DNA from: Bacillota bacterium
GTDB lineage: Bacteria > Bacillota > Clostridia > Oscillospirales > Acutalibacteraceae
Assembly (NCBI GenBank): GCA_023397245.1
Contig: JAEWUH010000063.1
Coordinates: 1-11,749 of the forward strand
Direction of reading: 5' to 3'
Length of the DNA: 11,749 bases
The position numbers and the translations under genes were made by a program. Shown here in pieces: positions 6,548 to 11,749 of the stretch (positions are counted from its first letter, which is position 1; the number at the start of each line of letters is the position of its first letter). A model generated the notes under the pieces. That model saw only the letters and a list, made by a program, of their open reading frames with translations, had not been told where the DNA came from and did no database searches.

Positions 6548-8389
6548 TTACTTCGCTGCCGGGGTAAGCTGCCCGCCTCCGGCGAGTTTTATCGTCTTGC
6601 CGTTCAGCCAGCTGTTCGCGCTGTTTGCGGAATCGTAGTAAATCGTGTTGCCGTTGTCCTTGATATTGGATAAGGCGGTATCGGCGTCGGTCAGCGCGGT
6701 AAGGTACGAAGTGCCGGTTACGTTCCAGGCGCTTGATTTATCCAGCGTGAGGGACATGACCTTTGCCGTGTTTTCCTTGTTCAGCGTACTTGTCAGAGCG
6801 GATTGATTCAGCACCAGCGTTACCGAGCTGATCTTATCCGCCATAACCGTGCCGCTGAGCGTCTGGGAATTCGCGGTCAGCTTCACCGTGCCGCCGTTGC
6901 TCCCGGTGGTGCCCCACCGGCTGGTCGCAGCCGCGTTGATCAGGCTGCCCGTTCCGGTAAGCGCGGTATGGTTCAGCGTAATTTCCGCGTCCGTATTGGT
7001 AATGAAGAACAACGAACCGGCTTTTGCGGTAAGCGAGCCGCCGGTAATGTTCAGCTTGCTCGTACCGGTCGCGGCGTCGCCGGAAAAGCTCTGGTACATC
7101 ATTACGCCGTTTTCCTTATAACCGGTTGCCGTGCAGTCCGTTAAGGTAATAGAGTTCTTCCCTTCCACCACCAGCGCCTGCGCTCCGGTTGCCGTAAGGG
7201 CGGAGTTGGAAGCGCTGATGGTTCCCGTGGAATAGATGGCGGGAGAGTCTTTTCCCGCCGTAACCGCGGTGGAGTCGGTCACCGTTACGGTGCCCTCTCC
7301 TCGGTCGGTCGCAAGGGCCGCGCAATGTGTCCCCTTGGTGTTGATTTTTACATTGTTCGCCGTGACGGTGCCGCCGTAGGTGGCGTCAAGGCCGCGCGCG
7401 GAATCGCTGGAAGTGTTGATGGTCACGTTGTCCGCTTTAATCGAAGTGCCGCTGCCGTAGGCGAAGATCGCGTTGGCGCCGTCGCCGGTCGTCGTAATCG
7501 TTGTATTTTTCAGCGTTACCGAGCTTTTATCCTGTGCCTGAACGGCTGCGTTCAGCCCGTAGAAGTTGCTTTCCTCTTCGGAAGTCGTCTTGCCGGAAGT
7601 GGTGATTGTGGAATCCGTAAGGGTAAGGATGCCGCCGTTTGTGATTTTTACGCCCGATTCATTGCTGTTGGACGCGGTGATCGTCTGGTTGGAGGCCGTA
7701 CCCGTCTTTGTGTAGGCGCCCGTACCGGTGACGGAAGGACTTCCGCTGGACGAACCGCCGCCCGGCGCCCCGCCGGAATCGCTCATAATCTGCACGGACA
7801 CGAGGGCTTCCGAAGCCGTTTGATAGGTTACCTTCAGAACACTGCCAACCGCAATATCGGTCAGCGAAGCGGCATTGCCTGAGGAGACGCTGCCGGATGA
7901 GCTGCCGGAAGCTGTACCCGAGCCGCCGGGCGCCTGCGCGCTCTGCTTTGAAAGAACGCTCGTGTCGGAGATGGTAATTGTTTTGGTGGCTCCCGTCAGG
8001 ACAAGATTGGCGGCGCTGCCCGGGCCGCCGCTCGGCGGGGTACCCTGCGGCGCGTCATTGCTGCCGGACGCGGTTCCGTTGCTGTTTCCCGTGGTGCTGC
8101 CCTGCTGATTATCGCCGGGCTTGGCGGGAGGATTGCCCTGCGGCGCGTTATTGCTGCCGGATACGGTTCCTGCGGACTGGTTCAGCGTGCCGAGCGCCAG
8201 GGTAACCTTTGTGCCGTTCACCGCGGTCACTTTCCCGTAGATAGTGCTCTGATCCGTTACGGCTGCGGAAGAGGTAACGGAAGAAACCGCCGCCGTTGAT
8301 GTACTCTGTTGGGAACACGCCGTAAAGGTCAGTATATTGATGGCGATCAGCAAAGCCGCCAGCGCGTGCAGCCAATTCCTTTTCTTCAT
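6548..8389 (-). CDS. Predicted beta-helix surface lipoprotein with Gly/Ser/Pro-rich N-terminal half
   Basis: Secreted protein of 613 residues with no function I can name. A signal peptide (MKKRNWLHALAALLIAINIL) ends in a lipobox TFTAC, so C25 is the likely lipidated residue. Residues 49-70 (YGKVTAVNGTKVTLALG) and 129-201 (LVLTGATKTITI..., then LTDIAVGSVLKVTYQ) together resemble the small beta-barrel of DUF5666-like domains. They are interrupted by Ser/Gly/Asn/Pro-rich stretches (about 74-125, 150-174 and 204-225). From about 229 to 560 there are at least nine beta-strand repeats such as LTLTDSTITTSG (255-266), VTLKNTTITTTG (291-302), VTANNVKINTKG (342-353) and ITLNHTALTGTG (470-481), mostly 23-26 residues apart, the usual rung spacing of a right-handed parallel beta-helix. 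No lyase-type catalytic set is evident. Adhesion or glycan binding is a guess. GGAG 9 nt before the ATG supports the start. Confidence 0.88.
   Translation of the reverse strand: MKKRNWLHALAALLIAINILTFTACSQQSTSTAAVSSVTSSAAVTDQSTIYGKVTAVNGTKVTLALGTLNQSAGTVSGSNNAPQGNPPAKPGDNQQGSTTGNSNGTASGSNDAPQGTPPSGGPGSAANLVLTGATKTITISDTSVLSKQSAQAPGGSGTASGSSSGSVSSGNAASLTDIAVGSVLKVTYQTASEALVSVQIMSDSGGAPGGGSSSGSPSVTGTGAYTKTGTASNQTITASNSNESGVKITNGGILTLTDSTITTSGKTTSEEESNFYGLNAAVQAQDKSSVTLKNTTITTTGDGANAIFAYGSGTSIKADNVTINTSSDSARGLDATYGGTVTANNVKINTKGTHCAALATDRGEGTVTVTDSTAVTAGKDSPAIYSTGTISASNSALTATGAQALVVEGKNSITLTDCTATGYKENGVMMYQSFSGDAATGTSKLNITGGSLTAKAGSLFFITNTDAEITLNHTALTGTGSLINAAATSRWGTTGSNGGTVKLTANSQTLSGTVMADKISSVTLVLNQSALTSTLNKENTAKVMSLTLDKSSAWNVTGTSYLTALTDADTALSNIKDNGNTIYYDSANSANSWLNGKTIKLAGGGQLTPAAK
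8043..8170. repeat. In-frame 35-bp direct repeat within the lipoprotein gene
   Basis: The segments 8043-8077 and 8136-8170 are 35 bp each and differ at three positions. They encode GTASGSNDAPQG and GTVSGSNNAPQG in the low-complexity linker. The similarity suggests a fairly recent internal duplication; such a region can expand or contract. Confidence 0.85.
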
Positions 8390-8403
8390 ATAAAACAGCT
8401 CCG

Positions 8404-8460
8404 TTCTGTAAAATTCTGTTTGACTATAATTATCTTACAGAATATATGTGACGGTTCTGT
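8404..8460. repeat. Cluster of TTCTGT/ACAGAA motifs upstream of the lipoprotein gene
   Basis: TTCTGT occurs at 8404-8409, 8414-8419 (exactly 10 bp later) and 8455-8460, and its complement ACAGAA at 8437-8442. The outer pair forms TTCTGTAA (8404-8411) with TTACAGAA (8435-8442). The cluster spans the putative promoter, so it may be a binding site for an unknown regulator. Confidence 0.45.
8423..8452 (-). promoter_or_regulatory. Putative promoter of the lipoprotein gene
   Basis: On the minus strand, TATAGT (8428-8423) lies 18 bp downstream of GTCACA (8452-8447), a 4/6 match to a -35 box. It is flanked by inverted ATTCTGT/ACAGAAT. Transcription would start about 30 nt before the ATG. The weak -35 box fits a regulated promoter, but the call is tentative. 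Confidence 0.4.
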
Positions 8461-8484
8461 GTAGATAAGCTCATAATTGCCTGA

Positions 8485-8534
8485 AAAGAAAAGGAAACCC
8501 GCGTGACTGTATGCACACAGGTTCCCTTTTCTTT
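8485..8534 (-). terminator. Terminator downstream of the flippase gene (possibly bidirectional)
   Basis: Long hairpin: AAAGAAAAGG (8485-8494) pairs with CCTTTTCTTT (8525-8534), then one mismatch, then AACC with GGTT. In the minus direction it ends in CCTTTTCTTTTC, a U-rich tail, 18 nt after the flippase stop. The stem is U-rich on the other strand too. It separates the flippase gene from the lipoprotein gene downstream. Confidence 0.8.
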
Positions 8535-8551
8535 ATGCTGCTGTTTTACTA

Positions 8552-9874
8552 TTATCTCTTTATAATGCCCTTCACCATCGCGATTTCTTCGCCGCTCGGG
8601 ATAAACAGGCGGTAAAACGGCGTTTTGGTAAAGACGCAGAAAATAACGATGGAGCTCAGTCCCTGCAGGGTGAGCGTAATGGAGGTTGCCAGCGCCACGC
8701 CGTTGATTCCCATTACAGGAATCAACAGGAGACTGAACACGATATTCGCCACAATTCCCAGCGCGGTGGGAATAATGTTCAACTCCGGGTGACCATAGGC
8801 TGAAATGGAATTGTTGAGTACCTTTGCGTAGGAGATAAAAATAGAACCGATAATCAGGAATTTGAGCGGAGCCAGCGCGCCGACATACATCGGGAAAATC
8901 CGCGGTACAAAGACATCCGCCACCCAAACCAGCAAAACTGCGGAAACGGCGGTGACATAGGTAACCAGCTTGGAGGAAATCAGCGTCAGTTTCAGCTTGT
9001 CATTCTGTTCCTTCATGGAGGCAATCCGGCTCATAATAACCATGCTGACCGCATCCGGCAGAATCCATACCTGCTGCATCATCGTAACCGCCGTATTATA
9101 CACGCCGAAATTGCTTTGCCCGTAGCTTCCCTGCACAATGTAGCTGCCAAAGTTGGAATTCAGATAGGTCAGGACATTGCTCACATGGGCTTTCAGACTG
9201 TATTTCAGGACACTGCCTGTCTGAACCTTGAAATTATCCTCCTCGGCAGGCTGCGGCATGGGGCCGCTCCAGCGTTTGATGCTATACAAGGCCAGCAGAA
9301 TCATGGAAACGGAAATCGCGATTGTTGCCCAAACCCAAAGAGCGGCGGACGGATGCAGGAACACCGCCACGGCGAGCGCAAAAACAAGGATTCGCTGAAT
9401 CAGCACGATCATATTGTACGAACGGAATTTATTTTCTCCCCGGAGCACCGCAATGCAGTTGTTCAGGACAAAAGAACTTACGCCGTAGATGATAATTGCG
9501 GCCAGATACGGCGCAGGCGTTTCCGCAAAGGAAGAGCTGTTTCGCATCAGCAGAACGACGGCGGCGCCAATCAGCACGATGGCGGCGGAAAGCCAAAATG
9601 TCAGCTTTTTCACCGCCGCCTGTGTATTCTGAATCTTATATCTGGAAACAAAATAAACAATCGCGGAATTTATGCTCAGGCACAGGATAGTATTAAATCC
9701 GCCGCCCCAGAGCTGTACCGTGTTGTAAAGCCCCTTTACGCCGGGATTTACACGATTCAAGACCATAAACGCGGCAATTAAACTGAGGATGGAACCAAAC
9801 GCGTTGGTGCCGAAGGTATCCAGCGAATCGCGCACAATCGAACTTCTTACTTTTTTCTCTTTATTTTCACTCAT
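8552..9874 (-). CDS. Wzx/MATE-like polysaccharide flippase (MOP superfamily)
   Basis: Integral membrane protein of 440 residues with about 12 hydrophobic segments spread over its whole length. Its N-terminal pattern (RDSLDTFGTNAFGSILSLIAAFMVLNR, around residues 15-41) and the C-terminal PELNIIPTALGIVANIVFSLLLIPVMGINGVALATS are typical of Wzx/RfbX O-antigen and teichuronic-type flippases (COG2244). The family flips lipid-linked glycans across the cytoplasmic membrane. GGAG 7 nt before the ATG supports the start. Unlike most members it has no glycosyltransferase or polymerase genes beside it here; its neighbours are a secreted lipoprotein and vitamin transporter genes. It has its own promoter and terminator, so it is probably monocistronic. 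Its substrate is unknown, and a MATE-type exporter or lipid II-type flippase cannot be excluded. Confidence 0.88.
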   Translation of the reverse strand: MSENKEKKVRSSIVRDSLDTFGTNAFGSILSLIAAFMVLNRVNPGVKGLYNTVQLWGGGFNTILCLSINSAIVYFVSRYKIQNTQAAVKKLTFWLSAAIVLIGAAVVLLMRNSSSFAETPAPYLAAIIIYGVSSFVLNNCIAVLRGENKFRSYNMIVLIQRILVFALAVAVFLHPSAALWVWATIAISVSMILLALYSIKRWSGPMPQPAEEDNFKVQTGSVLKYSLKAHVSNVLTYLNSNFGSYIVQGSYGQSNFGVYNTAVTMMQQVWILPDAVSMVIMSRIASMKEQNDKLKLTLISSKLVTYVTAVSAVLLVWVADVFVPRIFPMYVGALAPLKFLIIGSIFISYAKVLNNSISAYGHPELNIIPTALGIVANIVFSLLLIPVMGINGVALATSITLTLQGLSSIVIFCVFTKTPFYRLFIPSGEEIAMVKGIIKR

Positions 9875-9913
9875 TTGAATACTCCATTATTCAGATTTAA
9901 AAACACGACGTAT

Positions 9914-9942
9914 ATTATAGCATCTTCCCTCTGAGATAACAA
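9914..9942 (-). promoter_or_regulatory. Promoter of the flippase gene
   Basis: On the minus strand TTGTTA (9942-9937) is followed after 17 bp by a perfect TATAAT (9919-9914) with an extended -10 (TGCTATAAT). Transcription would start near 9907, about 33 nt before the ATG. Confidence 0.8.
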
Positions 9943-9978
9943 GAAATTCGTTGTGCGTTCCGCAAACAGACGGAAAGC

Positions 9979-10012
9979 AAAAAGCCGGAAGAGGATCCTG
10001 TCCCCCCTCCGG
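9979..10012 (-). terminator. Terminator of the ECF S-component operon
   Basis: On the minus strand CCGGAGGGGGG pairs with TCCTCTTCCGG, with four G-U pairs, around the 6-nt loop ACAGGA (stem-loop 10012-9985), followed by C and five U residues (9983-9979). It begins 15 nt after the stop codon of the last ECF gene. Confidence 0.8.
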
Positions 10013-10027
10013 TTTAAAGATTTTCGT

Positions 10028-10588
10028 TTACGCCTGCCTGACGTGATTCCGTTCCAGCGCCTTGCGGATTGCGAGGAAAAGCGGGATGGATACCGCGTCC
10101 GCGATCACGGCGTTGGTCAGCGTGGCCGCCGCCTTGGTCGCGATTTTAATGTTGATCGCCTGCACGGCGGAGCCGAGCAGCAGCTCTTTCACATAAGAAT
10201 AGCCGAGGTACAGCGCGCAGTAGCTCAGCGAACCGGCAACCGCCGCAAGAATCAGCCGTTTCAGGTTTTTCGCGGTTTTGTCGCCGCCGTAGGCGATGAT
10301 GCCGCAGACAAACGCCATCAGGAACTTAAACACAAGGGTAAACGGGGCGCTGGACGCCCATCCGCCCACCAGGTCAAACAGGAACGAGCCGATTCCCGCC
10401 GCCGCGCCGCCGTAAACCGGGCCGAGCAGCAGGCCGGAAAGGATGCAAAACACATTGCCCAGACCGATCATCGTTTTATCCCCGAGAACGGGTATGGGAA
10501 TATTCAGGTAGGTTCCCACCAGGACCAGTGCGCCCATCAAGCCGGTCAGCGCAATGGTTACCGGCGTATTCTTCCGATTGATTAACAT
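10028..10588 (-). CDS. ECF transporter S component (substrate-binding membrane protein)
   Basis: Small, very hydrophobic protein of 186 residues with about six membrane segments, the size and layout of ECF-type S components. These capture a vitamin or similar micronutrient and work with a shared EcfA-EcfA'-EcfT energy module, which is not in this window. Visible hallmarks are the N-terminal ALTGLMGALVLVGTYLNIPIP, then NVFCILSGLLLGPVYGGAAAGIGSFLFDLVGG and the helix-rich C-terminus. A GTG at 10597 is in frame but overlaps the ribosome site; the ATG at 10588, 9 nt after GGAGG, is preferred. It follows the other S component by 32 nt and is the last gene of the operon. The neighbouring MocR-type regulator hints at a vitamin B6-related substrate; sequence alone does not settle it. 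Confidence 0.88.
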   Translation of the reverse strand: MLINRKNTPVTIALTGLMGALVLVGTYLNIPIPVLGDKTMIGLGNVFCILSGLLLGPVYGGAAAGIGSFLFDLVGGWASSAPFTLVFKFLMAFVCGIIAYGGDKTAKNLKRLILAAVAGSLSYCALYLGYSYVKELLLGSAVQAINIKIATKAAATLTNAVIADAVSIPLFLAIRKALERNHVRQA

Positions 10589-10620
10589 TAGTATCACCCT
10601 CCAATAAAGTAACCGATTTG

Positions 10621-11142
10621 CTAATTTGCAAAGGAAAGCAGGCGGTTCCGCACATCCAGACGGTCAAACGCGTTGCCAATCATCAGGTAAACCGCCGCGC
10701 TGGCGCTTGCCTGTATGAGGTTGGCCGGAATTTCCGCCAGCGGGGAAACAAAGCTGTGATAAAGAACGGCTTCCGTCAGATAATAACCGGTAATGCAGAT
10801 CACGCCGGCAAGGACAGCCGCCGCGATATTCCGCTTCGTAACGATTTTTTTGCCTGCCGAGGTAAAGCACAGCGCCATGGCCGATTTAATGATAAGAGTC
10901 GGCAGAGCGTACACGGCTCCCCCGGTCAGAAGATCGGAAAGAGCCTCCCCGATTCCGCCCGCCGCAATGGCAAACGGCGCGGGCAGCATGCTGGCCGCAA
11001 GGTAGAGGAACGCGTCGCCGAGGTGGATATAGCCGCCGGTTGCGGGGGTCGGGATATGAAGCACATAGGCGGTTACAAGAAAGATCAGCGCGGCAAAAAG
11101 CGCGGTAATCACAGTGAGCCTGGTTGATTTTAATTGATTCAT
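10621..11142 (-). CDS. ECF transporter S component, second paralogue
   Basis: Membrane protein of 173 residues with about five to six hydrophobic segments. It carries features common in ECF S components: LTVITALFAALIFLVTAYVLHIP near the start, the conserved YIHLGDAFLYLAASMLPAPFAIAAGGIGEALSDLL, then LPTLIIKSAMAL. It resembles the clostridial ECF S group annotated as TIGR04002, as far as memory allows. GGAG 9 nt before the ATG supports the start. It is the first gene of a two-gene operon and is divergent from a MocR-type regulator. Its low sequence similarity to the neighbouring S component suggests distinct ligands or different forms of one vitamin. No ATPase or T component is adjacent, as expected for group II ECF systems with a shared module. 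Confidence 0.88.
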   Translation of the reverse strand: MNQLKSTRLTVITALFAALIFLVTAYVLHIPTPATGGYIHLGDAFLYLAASMLPAPFAIAAGGIGEALSDLLTGGAVYALPTLIIKSAMALCFTSAGKKIVTKRNIAAAVLAGVICITGYYLTEAVLYHSFVSPLAEIPANLIQASASAAVYLMIGNAFDRLDVRNRLLSFAN

Positions 11143-11162
11143 CGGTTTTCACTCCGGTTCTG

Positions 11163-11190
11163 TTGATTTGCTTTAAAGCTGTGCTATAAT
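11163..11190 (+). promoter_or_regulatory. Promoter of the MocR-type regulator
   Basis: TTGATT (11163-11168), a 16-bp spacer and a perfect TATAAT (11185-11190) preceded by TGC (extended -10). Transcription would start near 11197, giving a leader of about 220 nt before the regulator ATG. The first operator half-site begins just after the predicted start, which fits autorepression. A second possible -10, TATACT at 11251-11256, has no good -35. Confidence 0.7.
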
Positions 11191-11215
11191 AGTAACGGAA
11201 AACTGCATATATTAA
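11186..11215 (-). promoter_or_regulatory. Putative promoter of the ECF S-component operon
   Basis: On the minus strand TATTAT (11191-11186) has TTAATA (11215-11210), a 4/6 -35 match, 18 bp upstream. It almost completely overlaps the -10 of the divergent regulator promoter. The weak -35 and the operator half-sites upstream would suit an activated promoter. Tentative. Confidence 0.45.
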
Positions 11216-11254
11216 AATATACAGTTTATAAAAATTCGATAAGTACAGTTTATA
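11201..11254. promoter_or_regulatory. Three-half-site operator, probably for the MocR-type regulator
   Basis: TACAGTTTATA occurs twice as an exact 11-bp direct repeat (11220-11230 and 11244-11254, 24 bp apart). An inverted copy, AACTG at 11201, makes a 26-bp imperfect palindrome with the first (11201-11226, two mismatched pairs). MocR regulators such as PdxR and GabR are known to use direct repeats, in some cases with an added inverted copy. Assignment to the adjacent regulator is inferred. Confidence 0.6.
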
Positions 11255-11281
11255 CTATTCTCCCATTAGGAGGGTGAAGAT

Positions 11282-11416
11282 TTGCGAGGAAATTTTTGTC
11301 CTGCAAGGCCGAGGAGGAGAGCGGGCTGCGCCGACGGCGGGAACGCGGCAGAACGGAAGATCAACCGCAAAGGTGTCTGTTTTTCAATGGGGAAACCGTA
11401 TGATCTGGAGGGCTGA
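11282..11416 (+). CDS. Possible 44-residue leader peptide upstream of the regulator
   Basis: A short reading frame starts with TTG, 7 nt after the strong ribosome site AGGAGGG (11268-11274), and ends with TGA one base before the regulator ATG. It encodes an Arg- and Cys-rich peptide beginning MRGNFCPARPRRRAG and ending KPYDLEG. There is no match I recognise. The strong ribosome site and the tight stop/start spacing suggest real translation with coupling to the regulator, but composition gives no independent support for coding. Confidence 0.35.
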   Translation: MRGNFCPARPRRRAGCADGGNAAERKINRKGVCFSMGKPYDLEG

Positions 11417-11417
11417 T

Positions 11418-11749
11418 ATGACATACGATTATATTGAACTGGATACAAATTCCGATGTGCCGCTTTACCAGCAGCTTTACCTTGCGGTAAAATCCGCAAT
11501 CGAGGCCGGGCATCTGGCAAAGGGCAGCAAGCTCCCGTCCATCCGCAAGCTTTCGCACGATTTAAAGCTCAGCTGCACAACGGTGGAAAACGCCTACCAG
11601 CAGCTCTGCGTGGAGGGGTACCTCTGCGCAAAGCCGCAGCGGGGCTATTTTGTTCTGGCCGCAGTACGGCGCGGCACAGAACGGCCAAAGCAGCCTCCCG
11701 TCAATACCGCCGCGGCAATCCAGCCGCCCGTCCGCTACAACTTTGGCAG
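11418..11749 (+). CDS. GntR/MocR-family transcriptional regulator (partial)
   Basis: The N-terminal 110 residues of a regulator that continues past the right edge. Residues 14-79 form a GntR-type winged helix-turn-helix: PLYQQLYLAVKSAIEAG, GSKLPSIRKLSHDLKLSCTTVENAYQQL, then the wing GYLCAKPQRGYFV. A proline-rich linker (about 85-105) follows, then YNFG, which resembles the start of the aminotransferase-like domain of MocR proteins (often FDF or YDF). The fold type I PLP-binding domain itself is outside the window, so MocR membership is a strong inference rather than a direct observation. GGAGGG at 11407-11412 supports the ATG at 11418. It is divergent from two ECF S components and probably controls them and itself through the repeats at 11201-11254. 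PdxR-like control of vitamin B6 uptake is the favoured role. Confidence 0.85.
   Translation, partial: MTYDYIELDTNSDVPLYQQLYLAVKSAIEAGHLAKGSKLPSIRKLSHDLKLSCTTVENAYQQLCVEGYLCAKPQRGYFVLAAVRRGTERPKQPPVNTAAAIQPPVRYNFG

Noticed and set aside
8421..8448. Plus-strand promoter-like TTGACT-17-TATATG
   Set aside because: It would transcribe antisense into the flippase terminator and has no gene to serve. It is likely a by-product of the AT-rich intergenic sequence.
10589..10597. GTG start for the last ECF S component
   Set aside because: It overlaps the GGAGG ribosome site; the ATG at 10588 has ideal spacing.
11143..11417. Riboswitch between the ECF operon and the regulator
   Set aside because: The ECF-side leader is only about 37 nt, and I see no conserved thiamine, FMN, cobalamin or other riboswitch core on either strand.

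Overview
The window looks like a chromosomal segment of a moderately GC-rich Firmicute, most likely a clostridium of the Oscillospiraceae/Ruminococcaceae type. The basis is strong AGGAGG/AAAGGGG-type ribosome binding sites, sigma-A promoters, U-tailed hairpin terminators, lipoprotein signal peptides, ECF-type vitamin transporter S components and a MarR-controlled ABC exporter pair. The genus-level guess is weak. No rRNA, tRNA, insertion sequence, phage gene or CRISPR array was seen.

Left block (1-3740, minus strand): a MarR-family repressor followed by two overlapping half-transporter genes of a heterodimeric type I ABC exporter. The second half runs off the left edge. The three genes are chained by 8-nt and 1-nt start/stop overlaps. 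A long imperfect palindrome sits just upstream of the repressor gene and is the likely autoregulatory operator. The first half-transporter carries a degenerate nucleotide-binding site.

Second block (3840-6507, plus strand): a polar amino acid uptake operon of lipoprotein binding protein, permease and ATPase. It has a consensus promoter, a perfect hairpin just before the first ribosome binding site, and a strong terminator at its end.

Third block (6548-9942, minus strand): a predicted secreted beta-helix lipoprotein with a Gly/Ser/Pro-rich N-terminal half. Upstream of it, with its own promoter and terminator, is a Wzx/MATE-like polysaccharide flippase that has no other polysaccharide genes beside it in the window.

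Right block (9979-11749): two tandem ECF transporter S components on the minus strand, divergent from a MocR/GntR-family regulator on the plus strand that is cut by the right edge. The shared intergenic region holds overlapping divergent promoters and three copies of an ACAGTT half-site. It also holds a possible 44-codon leader ORF ending one base before the regulator start. MocR regulators bind PLP-type cofactors, so the best inference for this block is regulated uptake of a vitamin B6 form or a related compound. The substrate is not shown by the sequence.
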